The notes under the pieces were generated by a model. The model had not been told where the DNA came from and ran no database searches. It saw only the letters and a program-made list of their open reading frames with translations. DNA of 64,000 nt, taken from Limonium bicolor. Lineage: Eukaryota; Streptophyta; Magnoliopsida; Caryophyllales; Plumbaginaceae. Position 1 is the first letter of the stretch. Each line of letters opens with the position of its first letter. This document shows positions 22,847-34,977 of this stretch, one piece after another. The translations under genes and the position numbers were made by a program. The stretch spans positions 119,723,503 to 119,787,502 of the forward strand of contig CM041783.1 in assembly GCA_023374045.1 (NCBI GenBank), read 5' to 3'.

Positions 22847-25221
22847 TGAAACGACCCCAAAACCACCCTGGTTGAGAGACCGTTACACACCGCGCACTTA
22901 TTACCTAAGACACACAAGGCTACACTATCGAAACCCCAAAACAGAACTAATGCTCATATATTACCAAATAAACGATTACAACATGTCTTTACAATACACA
23001 GGCGGAAGCCAAACTGAAATACAAAGCATAATCTAAATACAACTGGGCACCATGGCCAAACAAGCTGAATACAAAACTCGAATACCAAAATGAAAAGGAA
23101 AAGCTGAATCTTCAAGAACGAACTAAAACCTGCAAATCAGACGGAAATAGGGGTGAGCCAAACTATAGCTCAGCAGGTGATAAACTTCATTAGCTGAGCA
23201 TGCTCAAAACAGATACTTAACATACATATATATACATATACGAAAGCGCTTAGCCAGAGAATAATCAGAGACAAAGCGGAAGTCTTCAAATAGACTGAAG
23301 TCTAAAACACAAGGAGCTAAGTGGTGGTCAAAACATACACTTAATAGCAGAAGGTAAACTGAAGCTGAAAGCTTGACGAAATCAGAAGCTTAACAATCTC
23401 AAAAGCTTAAACACAATAAGAAGCTTAGCAAAATCCAGAACTTAGCAGAAGATGGTAAGCACACAGTAGACCGTCTCAAATCAAATACAGATAGAGAGTA
23501 AACAAGTAGAGCACTTTGCAAATCAGAAATCCTCAATAGACAGGAAGCACACAGCAACCTATCTGAGTTTGAAAACAAACAGACAGAGCCAGTGGAAGTA
23601 GTACAAACAAACAGAGGCGTTCAAAGGACAGAAAGCACACAACAGTCTGTCAAATACAAAAGCAGAGAGAACAGACAGAAGCCGAACAGAAGTGGGACAC
23701 TAGCATTCAAAGCATACAGACAGAACGGGTAAACAACCCATGAATAGAACGAGGAAACCTCACTCGTAAACAGAACAGGTGGGAACCTGTGAATAGAACG
23801 GGGATACCACCCATGAAACAGAAGGACGTCCTACATAGCACGCTACGAGATAGCTAAACCAGCCATCCAAGGTTCATATACAGAGATACTAGGTCCTAAA
23901 ACAGAAGCTTTCAGAGCAGATCAAAGCCTTATACAGAACAAAACGAAATTCTTTATCAGACCAGAGTAGAAAGCAGAAGCTTAAGGAAACAAAACAGGGG
24001 GTTTTGCTGAGCGCTAACACCCAAGCCCAAGGTTTAATACAATCAAAAACAGAATTCACAAGCTGGAACAGAAGTTTTAAGCCAAGACCAATGAAATATG
24101 AAAGTCAAACCAAAAGTCAAAAGTTGAAACTCACTTTGAGAGCAAATTAGAGGTCCAAGGATTATTGAAGATTTTCAAACCAAAGTACACATATACATGT
24201 GATAAAACATATAAAAACAGATATTACTCGAAAATAGGAATCCAACGCCATAAACGACACTCAAAACAGAGCCCAGATGAAGAAGTTATGCAAAAACAAA
24301 GGCAGGTCCGAACATGCGTCCGATCTTGCATGTTCGGACATACGCCGAGAGTTTGAAAATCTACCCGCGCATGATGTCCGAACTTCAATGTTCGGACAGA
24401 TGTTTGGACACTGCGAAAACTGCAAAATCGATTGCAGAAAACAGCTAGAACCAAGCCATAAATCCCCCACAAAACATACATAACTTATAGTATCAAAATA
24501 GCCAACCGAAAACATACATCCACGGGGTTTTAACGCATCAAATGCACATCAAAATCAGCCAAGAAACATCACCAATCAGAGAGTCAAAGAATGCATATAC
24601 AGAAACCGAAACGGAACCCCCGTAGGTGAACACACCCACCCGAATCCATTCACCACCTACCTCACATCCGAAGCTAAGCGATCTCTGCGGACTCTACGAA
24701 ACGCCTTCCTCGAATTCCCACTCGAACGACAATCCCTCGAATTGAACCATTCCCAAATACAAAATCAAAATCATAAAGGAGAAAAGAAAACTCAACGGAT
24801 AAGAGAACCAAAATGTACAAATCAAACCTGACGATCGACCGACTACCAACACCGAAACTCCATTAGCAAATCTCCATCAATCGATTATAGGTAGGAGATT
24901 AATGAAAAGGAAGAGAAGCAAAGGGAGGAAGAAGATATGAAAAGTGAGAGAGGGTTGAGGAAGCGAGGAAACTGTCGTGGAAGGAGAAGAGCGTGAATAG
25001 ATAATAAGAAAAGAAAGTTAGGAAATATAAAAAGAAAAAAAAATTAACTTCCTAACTCCTTAATTATCAATAAAACAAAAATGACGACTTTAACCCTCCT
25101 TCCACCAGCCACCATACTAACACTAGGAGAATGTCATAAAAACATTATTATAAGACCAAAATCAATAAGAACTCCCTTTGCGAATTAGAAAGAAAATAAA
25201 AAAAAAATCTGGGGCATAACA
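22847..25221 (-). repeat. TE1 LTR copy b (2,375 bp)
   Basis: Runs TGAAACGACCCC...GGGGCATAACA on the plus strand. It is shared by the units on both sides: a primer binding site lies to its left and a polypurine tract to its right. It contains a CAG-GTTT acceptor-like module at about 23125-23160 and a hairpin array at 24306-24410. Confidence 0.88.
24306..24410. repeat. GTCCGAAC hairpin pair in TE1 LTR b
   Basis: GTCCGAACATG pairs with GCATGTTCGGAC, and a second shorter hairpin GTCCGAACTT/AATGTTCGGAC follows. LTR c (27522-27569) keeps only the first unit. Confidence 0.75.
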
Positions 25222-26052
25222 ACATACCCCCCTTAAAAAGAATTTCGTCCTCAAAATTCGATGAAACCCGGAATACGAATAAATGCACTTCCAGTGCCAT
25301 AATACTACGAATACTCACAAGGAACTAACACTCGGAACAGAACCCACTGTTTGATTTATTGACAGAAGCACGAATAGAAAATTACTAACATATAGCTCTA
25401 AGGCACAGAAGGGAAATCTCACCCATTCCAGAAGATTGGACCTTACCAAGCTAACACTTAGAATACTCTGGCTTATTGGATGAAAGATGAAACAAAGCAG
25501 ATGATCATTAATGCTTAGTACAAGGCACAAAATTAACACTCACTCATTTCAGAAGCTCTATCCTAAAAGAGCTAACACTCAAGTTTACTACTGGACTTAC
25601 TGACAGAAGGGCGGAACATAAGATCACTAACTCTCAGCCCAAAAGCACTTGAACTCTCAGAAGTCGTCCTAACCCAAGGACCAAGCGCACTCACAAGCTC
25701 ACACCAGTACACAACATAGAACATACAAGCCAAGCACATATCCCAAGCTCACAACTGAAGCACACATCACTGTCAGAATAGAACTCACATTCGGTCATCC
25801 TTTCCCAAAGGACCCGACTCCCTTAGACTTACTCTTAGAACACACAAGCACATGCAAACTAACACTACACTTCCGCTGCTCTACTCTGATGGGGGACTAC
25901 CACAGAGCAAACACACATAAAAAAACACCAAATAACAATCAAAATCACGTAGCAGATAGCACATAGCACATAGCAGGCAAGACACGGAAGCGTAGACATG
26001 CAGACACCCACAAATCCCAACGAAAACCAAACCTAGCTCTGATACCACTAAA
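25222..26052 (-). mobile_element. TE1 internal region b (831 bp), complete
   Basis: Polypurine tract at 25222-25238 with stem-loop 25240-25258 next to LTR b, and primer binding site at 26047-26036 next to LTR c. No coding frame between, so the unit is non-autonomous. It contains the empty TE2 insertion site at 25436-25440. Confidence 0.88.
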
Positions 26053-28366
26053 TCTAACGACCCCAAAACCACCCGAGTTGAGAGACTGTTACACGCCGCA
26101 CACTTATAACCTAAGACACACAAGGCTACACTATCGAAACCCCAAAACAGAAGTAATTCTCATATATTACCAAATAAACGATTACAACATGTCTTTGCAA
26201 TACTCAGGCGGAAGCCAAACTGAAATACAAAGCATAATCTAAATACAACTGGGCACCATGGCCAAACAAGCTGAATACAAAACTCGAATGCCAAAACGAA
26301 AAGGAAAAGTTGAATCTTCAAGCACGAACTAAAACCTGCAAATCAGACGGAAATAGGGGTGAGCCAAACTATAGCTCAGCAGGTGATAAATTTCATCAGC
26401 TGAGCATGCTCAAAACAGATACTGAACATACATATATATACATATACGAAAGCGCTTAGCCAGAGAAAAATCAGAGACAAAGCAGAAGTCTTCAAATAGA
26501 CTGAAGTCCAAAACACAAGGAGCTAAGCGGTGGTCAAAACATACACTTAATAGCAGAAGGTAACCTGAAGCTGAAAGCTTGACGAAATGAGAAGCTTAAC
26601 AAACTCAAAAGCTTAAACACAATAAGAAGCTTAGCAAAATCTAGAACTTAGTAGAAGATGGTAAGCACACAGCAGACCGTCTCAAATCAAATACAGATAT
26701 AGAGCAGACAAGTAGAGCACTTTGCAAATCAGAAATCCTCAACAGACAGGAAGCACACAGCAGGCTATCTGAGTTTGAAAACAAACAGACAAAGCCAGCA
26801 GAAGCAGTACAAAAGAATAGAGGCGTTCAAAGGATAGAAAGCACACAACAGTCTGTCAAATACAAAAGCAGAGAGAACAGACAGAAGCCGAACAGAACAC
26901 GAACATAAGTGGGACACTAGCATTCAAAGCATACAGACATAACGGGTAAATAACTCGTGAACAGAACGAGGAAGCCTCACTCGTAAACAGAACAGGTGGG
27001 AACCTGTGAACAGAACGGGGATACCACCCGTGAAACAGAAGGACGTCTAACCTAGCGCGCTACGAGATAGCTAAACCAGCCATCCAAGGTTCATATATAG
27101 AGATACTAGGTCCCAAAACAGAAGTTTCAGAGCAGATCAAAGCCTTATACAGAACAGAACAGAATTCTTTATCAGACCAGAGTAGAAAGTAGAAGCTTAA
27201 GGAAACAGAACAGGGGGTGTTGCTGAGCGCTAACACCCAAGCCCAAGGTTTAATACAATCAAAAACAGAATTCACAAGCTGGAACAAAAGTTTTAAGCCA
27301 AGACCAATGAAATATGAAAGTCAAAACCAAAGTCAAAAGCTGAAACTCACTTTGAGAGCAAATTAGAGGTCCAAGGATTATTGAAGATTTTCAAACCAAA
27401 GTACACATATACATGTGATAAAACATATAAAAATAGATAGTACTCAAAAATAGGAATCCAACCCCGCAAATAGCACTCATAACGGAGCTCAGACGAAGAA
27501 GTTATGCAAAAACAAAGGCAGGTCCGAACATGCGTCCGATCTTGCATGTTCGGACACATGTTCAGACACTGTGAAAACTGCAAAATCGATTGCGGATAAC
27601 AGCAAGAACCAAGCCATAAATCCCCCACAAAATATACATAACTTATAGTATCGAAATAGCCAACCGAAAACATATATCCACGGGGTTTTAACGCATCAAA
27701 TGCACATCAAAATCAGCCAAGAAACATCACCAATCAGAGAGACAAAGAATGCATATACAGAAACCGAAACGGAACCCCTGTGGGTGAACACACCCACCCG
27801 AATCCATTCACCACCTATTTCACATCCGAAGCTAAGCGATCTCTGCGGACTCTACGAAACGCCTTCCTTGAACGACAATCCCTCGAATTGAACCATTCCC
27901 AAATACAAAATAGAAATCATAAAGGAGAAAAGAAAACTCAACAGAGAAGAGAACCGAAATGTACAAATCAAACCTGACGATCGACCGACTACCAACACTG
28001 AAACTCCATTAGCAAATCTCCATCGATCGATTATAGGGAGGAGATTGATGAAAAGGAAGAGAAGCAAAGGGAGGAAGAAGATATGAAAAGTGAGAGAGGG
28101 TTGAGGAAGCGAGGAAACTGTCGTGGAAGGAGAAGAGCGTGAATAGATAATAAGAAAAGAAAGTTAGGAAATATAAAAAGAAAAAAAATTAACTTCCTAA
28201 CTCCTTAATTATCAATAAAACGAAAAGGACAACTTTAACCCTTCTTCCACCAGCCACCATACTAACACTAGGAGAATGTCATAAAAACATTATTATAAGA
28301 CCGAAATCAATAAGAACTCCCTTTGCGAATTAGAAAGAAAATAAAAAAAACATCTGGGGCATAACA
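26053..28366 (-). repeat. TE1 LTR copy c (2,314 bp)
   Basis: Aligns with LTR b with scattered substitutions and lacks about 60 bp of the hairpin array. It ends ...GGGGCATAACA at 28366 and is followed by GATGT. The matching target duplication would lie left of the first LTR, inside or before the 7250 gap. Confidence 0.86.
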
Positions 28367-29481
28367 GATGTTCTACCTTGCAATACCCAAATGTAAATCT
28401 CTTTCCTCCATATATTGGCATGTGCCACCACTTCCTCCAACATTTATATTGACGTTGTAGGGTTTTCCAGGCCTCTCGTAAAGTTTATGTGCCAAAAGAA
28501 ATCAAACTGAACCCAGGTTTCAACATCATTACTCATGTGTTTTCACTCCATACGTAAGTATTTTTCACCAAGGATTTAACTCGGTAAACTCTTTACATGT
28601 ATGAATCTAGTACTGGATCTTAATATATAAGTTTTGAATTGTTCATTGTGGCTAGTAATGAAATATGCCTAGCTCAAGATTTCATGATGGTAACGTCTTA
28701 CCACCACTCCTCCTCAAGTTCAGCACAATCCATCACCTGCGTAGAAGATTATTTTCGGTTAGACGACAAGGCTTGTCTAGCCCCTAAGCTTCCAAAAGTG
28801 GGTGTGCATCACCACTACTTTAGGCCTAGGAGTTCGTCGCACCAGGCACTTCCCGTAGGGTGTTAGGTTTAGGTATTTTCTTTCTAAAGTTAACATAGAG
28901 TTTTAGTGTGGTTTATGGGTTTGTATGTATGCCACTAGTGTTTGTTAGCTTAATAATTTTCTAGACTTAAGATTTATCCTAACATTACCTTTAGGCAACA
29001 ATTTGTACCAAGTAGTTCTTGAGATTTATTTTCAAGCTTTAAAGAAATTGACGTTATTATCACTTTGTTATTCAAAGCTCCATTTGTATGCAATTTTCAA
29101 CCAGAGGTATTCTTTAAAGTTCTAGGAACATGTGCACTAGCTTTTAAAGGGTTTTATTTTAGCAATGTATTCTCCATAAGTAGGCTTTTGAAAATAGCTA
29201 AAATCTTATCGTACCCAATATACGATGTTCTAAACTTATATTTTTACTGTAGTTTAATGTTTGAACAGTATAACAGCACACCATTCTCAACAGACATTCA
29301 TAAAAAAATGTATGAAGGAATCATTCACAATTCCGAGAAGGGTTAGGAGTCGTGCCTTACTGGAATCCTCACTTCCCAATTCTACCTCAATTCCCCAGTT
29401 TTAAGTGCACCTATATTCTAAGTGTTTCACTCGGCTTGTTTTCTAGGGTTCAGAGCGTAACTACGCTCTGATACCAATTTC
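28367..29481 (-). mobile_element. TE3 5' internal leader with primer binding site
   Basis: On the minus strand TGGTATCAGAGC (29476-29465) lies six bases inside the TE3 LTR end, again partly in a hairpin (CAGAGCG/CGCTCTG, 29451-29470). The remaining about 1.1 kb looks like the untranslated leader of a Tekay-type element. It is cut at 28366 by TE1, so its gag and pol are not in this window. The plus-strand frames here are not supported. Confidence 0.65.
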
Positions 29482-32400
29482 TGTAAAGCCTCTATTTAAC
29501 GTATTTACAGCGGAATTAAAATACTAAGGTGATTACAGACCATCGGGTTCCAAACACCCGGTACCAACCTCACCAATTACAACCATTACAATTATCTAAG
29601 TTACGGTCTGAACTCAAGAAAACAACGTAAACAAAATAACTCTCCACAATTCCTAATTCCTATCCCAATCACTCATGCTCTTCGTGGCCACCTGTATAAA
29701 CAATTCGTACCTGCAAGATGAAACCAAGCAGCCCACCCCGGGAGGGGTGAGTCAGTTCCCTGGAATGGAACTAGTACAATTCTCCAAAACAATATTTAAA
29801 ACATAACTCTTCAAAATGAACAGTAACTTGAAATCAAAATCTTGAAAGTAAAACAGGGAAATGAGGCACTTCAAAACAATCAATCATAGAGAAAAGAGAA
29901 CAAGGTAAGGATAGAGACAAAGAACTTAAAAACCAAGTCAACCACTTCAGAAGTCACACCCTATAGTTAGTAAGCATCCATTATTGATGTCAGAACTAAA
30001 TCTGGTTAAGAAGAGAAAGACTCGGGTAGTCACAAAGGACTAGGAATGATATGAATACCCATAACCCGTGGTAGACAGTTTATGTCTCCACCATTTGAGA
30101 AAGCTGATTCCCATAGACAAAATATACTCAAGAGTGCCGCCAGTCAGTTGTCCAAAGGACGAGGTAAACAGACCTCCGCTGTCAGTTGTCCATATGGACG
30201 AGGTATAGCAGACCTCCGCTGCCACCGACCCGTTCTCTGTCATCGGTGAAAAGTGTGTGCACCACTTAATAGAAATAATCGAAACTCAGTACCAAGATTG
30301 ACATTTTCCCATATTCCCACTAGATTATTAACTGCACAAGGGCAATACCAAAACACTCAGTCCTACAGAGTGCAGAGGCGTAAACCCTCAGCAATTAATA
30401 TCTAATAGAAAGAATCCATTCCCAATAAGGCTGATCAAACTCTACTCATGGATGAAACAATACCCATAGTCCAAAGGAAGAATTTACCAATACCAGATAT
30501 TTTCCTATATTCCCAGTTACCCCACTAGATCATTAACTGCACCAGAGCAATACCAAAACACTCAGTCCTATAGAGTGCAGAAGCATAAACCCTAGGCAGT
30601 TAATATCTAGTGAAACAACTAGATAGGAGGAACCAATAACCATGGAAATTTCACATATAGGCTCAGTTAGTCACATCAAGCTCAGTTAGTCACCCAAACA
30701 GATTCCTTTTGAAATTCATTCAAGGTCAATTATCGTTTTCCAAAACGTCTCCTTAAGTCTGTTAGCAACAGTAGTTGAGTACGAGAAATCGTAACTGGAT
30801 AACGCTGTAGCAGTTCTAGTCAACTTGCGCAAACAATCAATAGTACTCTGAAGAATATTAAAGGTAGTCTATCATCAATCACTTGTAGCCTACTTTAAGC
30901 TTAAATAAACTCCTCACTCTTATTTCTAAGTCCCAATTGTCTTTTAAGCCCTCACTTAAATGTTATGTATAACCTTTGACTTGTCTTAGAATGTTGTATA
31001 ACTCAAGGTTGTAAGACCAAGGAATATATTATATTAACACTTGTTAATTGTTCCACTCTTATCACATTTACCCATACTTAACCATAATTCTCACATTAAA
31101 GACCTTTATAACATAAGTGCATTATATGTTATTCAATCAATCTTAGAATTCCAATAACAATTCTTAAGCTCAATACTTTTACTCTTACTTTAGAATAAAC
31201 ATCGTCTTATGACCTATAATAGGTTTATCTTAGAATACTATACTATTAATTCACAATGTAATGATTATGTACTTTATCAATATTACCAAATAAACCATCA
31301 TGATTAAGTTTCCCCTTAACTTAATTAAGATCTACATCTTGTATATCGGAATCATAGTGTTGTAGATACATTTTATTATAACTTAATTGAGCCACTAAAC
31401 ACAATTATCGTATCCTTAGTTCAGAATGACTTTCTATTATAACCGTCTAATAATCTTGTCATAAGATGTTGAATTACCTCTCATATTGAAATAACTATAT
31501 TATTATTAACTTAGACTTATCGAACTCTTACATTTAGTATTCACAAGATATATTATTTACTTTATCATTAACTATATAATAAGGTGTTTTAAGATAACCT
31601 TTTATATATCCTTGCTTACATTTAATTTCCTAAATGTTTTATTTTTACATACATTCCCTCCCTAGACTATGTATAATCCTTTTATACTAAACCTCAATAA
31701 ACTTATTAAGTCTTAAATACGTTTTAAATTATTTACAAAACCTAAGGTTTCAAAGGAGTAATGTAATAAATTATTTCCCTTTATTATGTTTTAGGATAAA
31801 CATTATATCTTAACATCAGGTAAAATTTATCTAACAATTAAATCCCCATTCATAAGTGAAATTGCCAATTATTTAATAAGATCATCTATTCTGAAAATTC
31901 TCATATTTTAAATTCAAATAACATATCAATATTTCCCATTACCGTAAAGTATATCAATATAATATCTTATGTAACTTAGTTCCGTCCGATTAAAGATTTA
32001 AAGTTTTAAATATCTAATTTATATTTACAAACCTTTTTACAAGTTCTAGCTATTAACTACAACACTTATTTATAAACTCACATTCTAAATATTGGTAGTT
32101 AATGTTATAAATGTATTTTATATGGCTTATCTACTTCTAAGAAACTTAAAGATTATTATCTAGATTATCTCCCTAGTCATATTTAACTTAGTTTTATAAA
32201 TTAACCCTTTTAATGATTTTACCTTTAAACATTAAGTTATTACTCACTATTATAAAGGTTATGAAATGATTAAATTTAGCCTTATGATCCACTTCACATT
32301 CAGATGTAAAACTATTTCATTTATTTTATTATTAACTATATATTAAGATCTATTTGTATAACACTTTATGTAATCAAATTACAAATTTTTCCTAAGTCTT

Positions 32401-34977
32401 AACTTATTTATTACTTAACCCAATTACAAATTTACATTCTTGTCACTTACAAATAATATTATATATGTATTTAATTATGATTTATTTAAATCCTAGAAAT
32501 TCGAAGGTAACTCAAAATTCAATTTCATAACCCCAATTTAATACCACCTCATATAATATTCTTTCATTAGTATTATGTAGGGGTTTAGTTGAACTTATTT
32601 ATTCCTTCGTATTATATTTTCTACAAGGTATTTCATTTCTTTTATTTATGTTTAATGTATATATATATATATATATTAGGATTTATTCAAAACATCCTTT
32701 ATGTAGTTTTAATGTATTTAATTATCTCTATTAACTTTTACACAAATCCACATCCAATATATGGTTTGTAAAATAAAGTATTTCCCCTAGCTTCAATTAA
32801 GTATATTAACTTCCACATTATATAATAAATAAAAATGTAGACTAGTGAAATTCCTTGATTCAACATAAGTTTCTATTTTACTCCTCTCACGTAATGTATA
32901 TATATATATAATTTTTACTTCACTTAAAATTTTATACCCAAAATATTCATTAACATACTTTTATTTAATGTTAATTTAGTCTTACCATATTATCCCACCC
33001 AATAAAGTTTATTAATAAACTATACTTTAATTTTTGTTACATTAAAAACCATATATTATAAGATAATCTTATGAAAATTTCATAAACACAATTTTTAGAC
33101 CCATTTACCCTTGTCCAAAAATTCCCAAATTTAATATGTAGTAACTATAACACTTTAGACATATTATAAAATTTTTATTTCAAAAAAAAATCTTTTTTAT
33201 TTAACCAAATAATTCCATAATACCCGTAACTTGCAAAAATAATAACTTACGTTTAAAAACTCCAAAACCATATTAATTTACATCAAAATAAACTAGATTT
33301 TCTAAGGAATCTATGGTTAACATTTCAAGTCAAAATACATTCGGGAATGTATTTAAATAAATTCAACAAGTTAGGGATTAATTCGGAACTATTATAATTC
33401 ATAACCAACTTAAACTCCCCAGATCTAATCTCGGCCGTCCGCTCCTTTTAACTACAATCAGACGGCTGACATCGCACGAGTTCTTCAGCAACCCAAACCA
33501 CGACTCGAGTACTAATTTGCTGATTTCTCTTAACTCACAGAACCAAATCGACTGATTTTTGTTTCATTGAATCCGAAATTTAATTGTGGTTCTATTGGTA
33601 CCAATTTCGCTAGCTATCGTGCAGCGCACTGGGATTTCGATTCTGGGTAACTCGGTTTAGGGTTTGTGTCTGTTTCGGTTTTCAAATCTGACAAATTCTT
33701 CCAATGCAGTACGCAATAGACTAAATTGATACGTGGGTTTGGTCGAAAATGTAAAATAGATTAGCAACATCTGAAGAATTGGAAGGAAAGCTCACCGGAA
33801 TTGCAACAAAGGGGGAAATCGAATTCGATGTTCTGGAAAAATTCAAACTTTACGAGTTGTCGAGGATCGATCTTTGGAGTTCTATAATTCATAGCACAGA
33901 TCGAGTTAGGCCGTGTTATTGGGCTCCATCGAAAGAGGAGATGTAGCTCTACGGATTGATAACAAGAACTAAACCCAATTCCCAACACACAAGAAGAAAT
34001 CTAAGCTGAAAGTCATGAGTTTATACCTTGCGGTTTCCTATGATTTTATGTGCTGACAAGTCGGGAACTTTACGCGCCTAAATCATCCAAACAATTACGA
34101 ACCAGCCTTGATCATCAACACGAAAGTTTTAGAGGGATTAGAGATCTTCAAAACAAGCTAAGAACACTAATTTTGGCTGAGAAACGAAGAAGTTATGGCT
34201 AGACGAAGTTTACCTGAATTCGGTGAAAACTGGAAATCTGGGTTTTGGCTTTGCAAGGACGCAACTTTGGATCCATTTTCTAGTGGATGTACGAAGAGTT
34301 AGGTTATGTGTGAGCTATGGTTGTAAAGAGGAGATTAAGGAGAAGAGAATGAAGAAGACGACACTCAAAAATTCGAAAGGATGAGTGAGATACGGCCGTC
34401 ACAAGTTAGGGCAAAATACTGGTGGAACTTAGCGATTTTTGTGCTAAGTACTGGCGACCCGTGTGGTCTTATCACGTGGCACTTTTCAAAATTTTGGCTA
34501 TAAACTTCATTCTATCAGAACTTTGGCTAGGTTGATCCGTTTTTGACGTTCTTTTTATCGATCTTCATGGTTTTCATAACCTATTTATTGGTATAGGTTT
34601 CAGGGCTGGTTTGACCATTCTCAAAAAGTCAACCCTAGCAAGGCTTAAGAAGCTTTAGGGTTTCTAGAATTTTATATTGACCTTTATGCTTCAAATTAAT
34701 GCTCCAAATATTTCTAAAATCTTTATAATATATTTGGAGTGTGTAGGAATTTTTCCAAGATTTATTGACTTATAAATCTTGTTATTAAATTCATAATACC
34801 ATATAATAAAGTAAATTAAATTGTATTATTATTTAGAATTTAATATAAGAAGTCCCCAAAATAATTTTTACATAATACCATATACTAATTTAGTGTTAAT
34901 AATATTATTTAGGGTTTTTATAAAAGAAATCCCATTAATTAATTTAAATTAATTTAAATTAATTTAGGGGTATTTCA
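29482..34977 (-). repeat. TE3 LTR (about 5.5 kb)
   Basis: Begins TGTAAAGCCTC next to the primer binding site and ends GGGGTATTTCA at 34977. The terminal words and the CAG-GTAC module (29707-29755) match the other LTRs. No second terminus was found inside, so it is treated as one LTR, although an undetected insertion could inflate the length. It contains two copies of a roughly 75-bp segment (30316-30390 and 30521-30600). Very AT-rich between 31000 and 33300, with (TA)n at 32656-32676. No gene seen. Confidence 0.6.
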
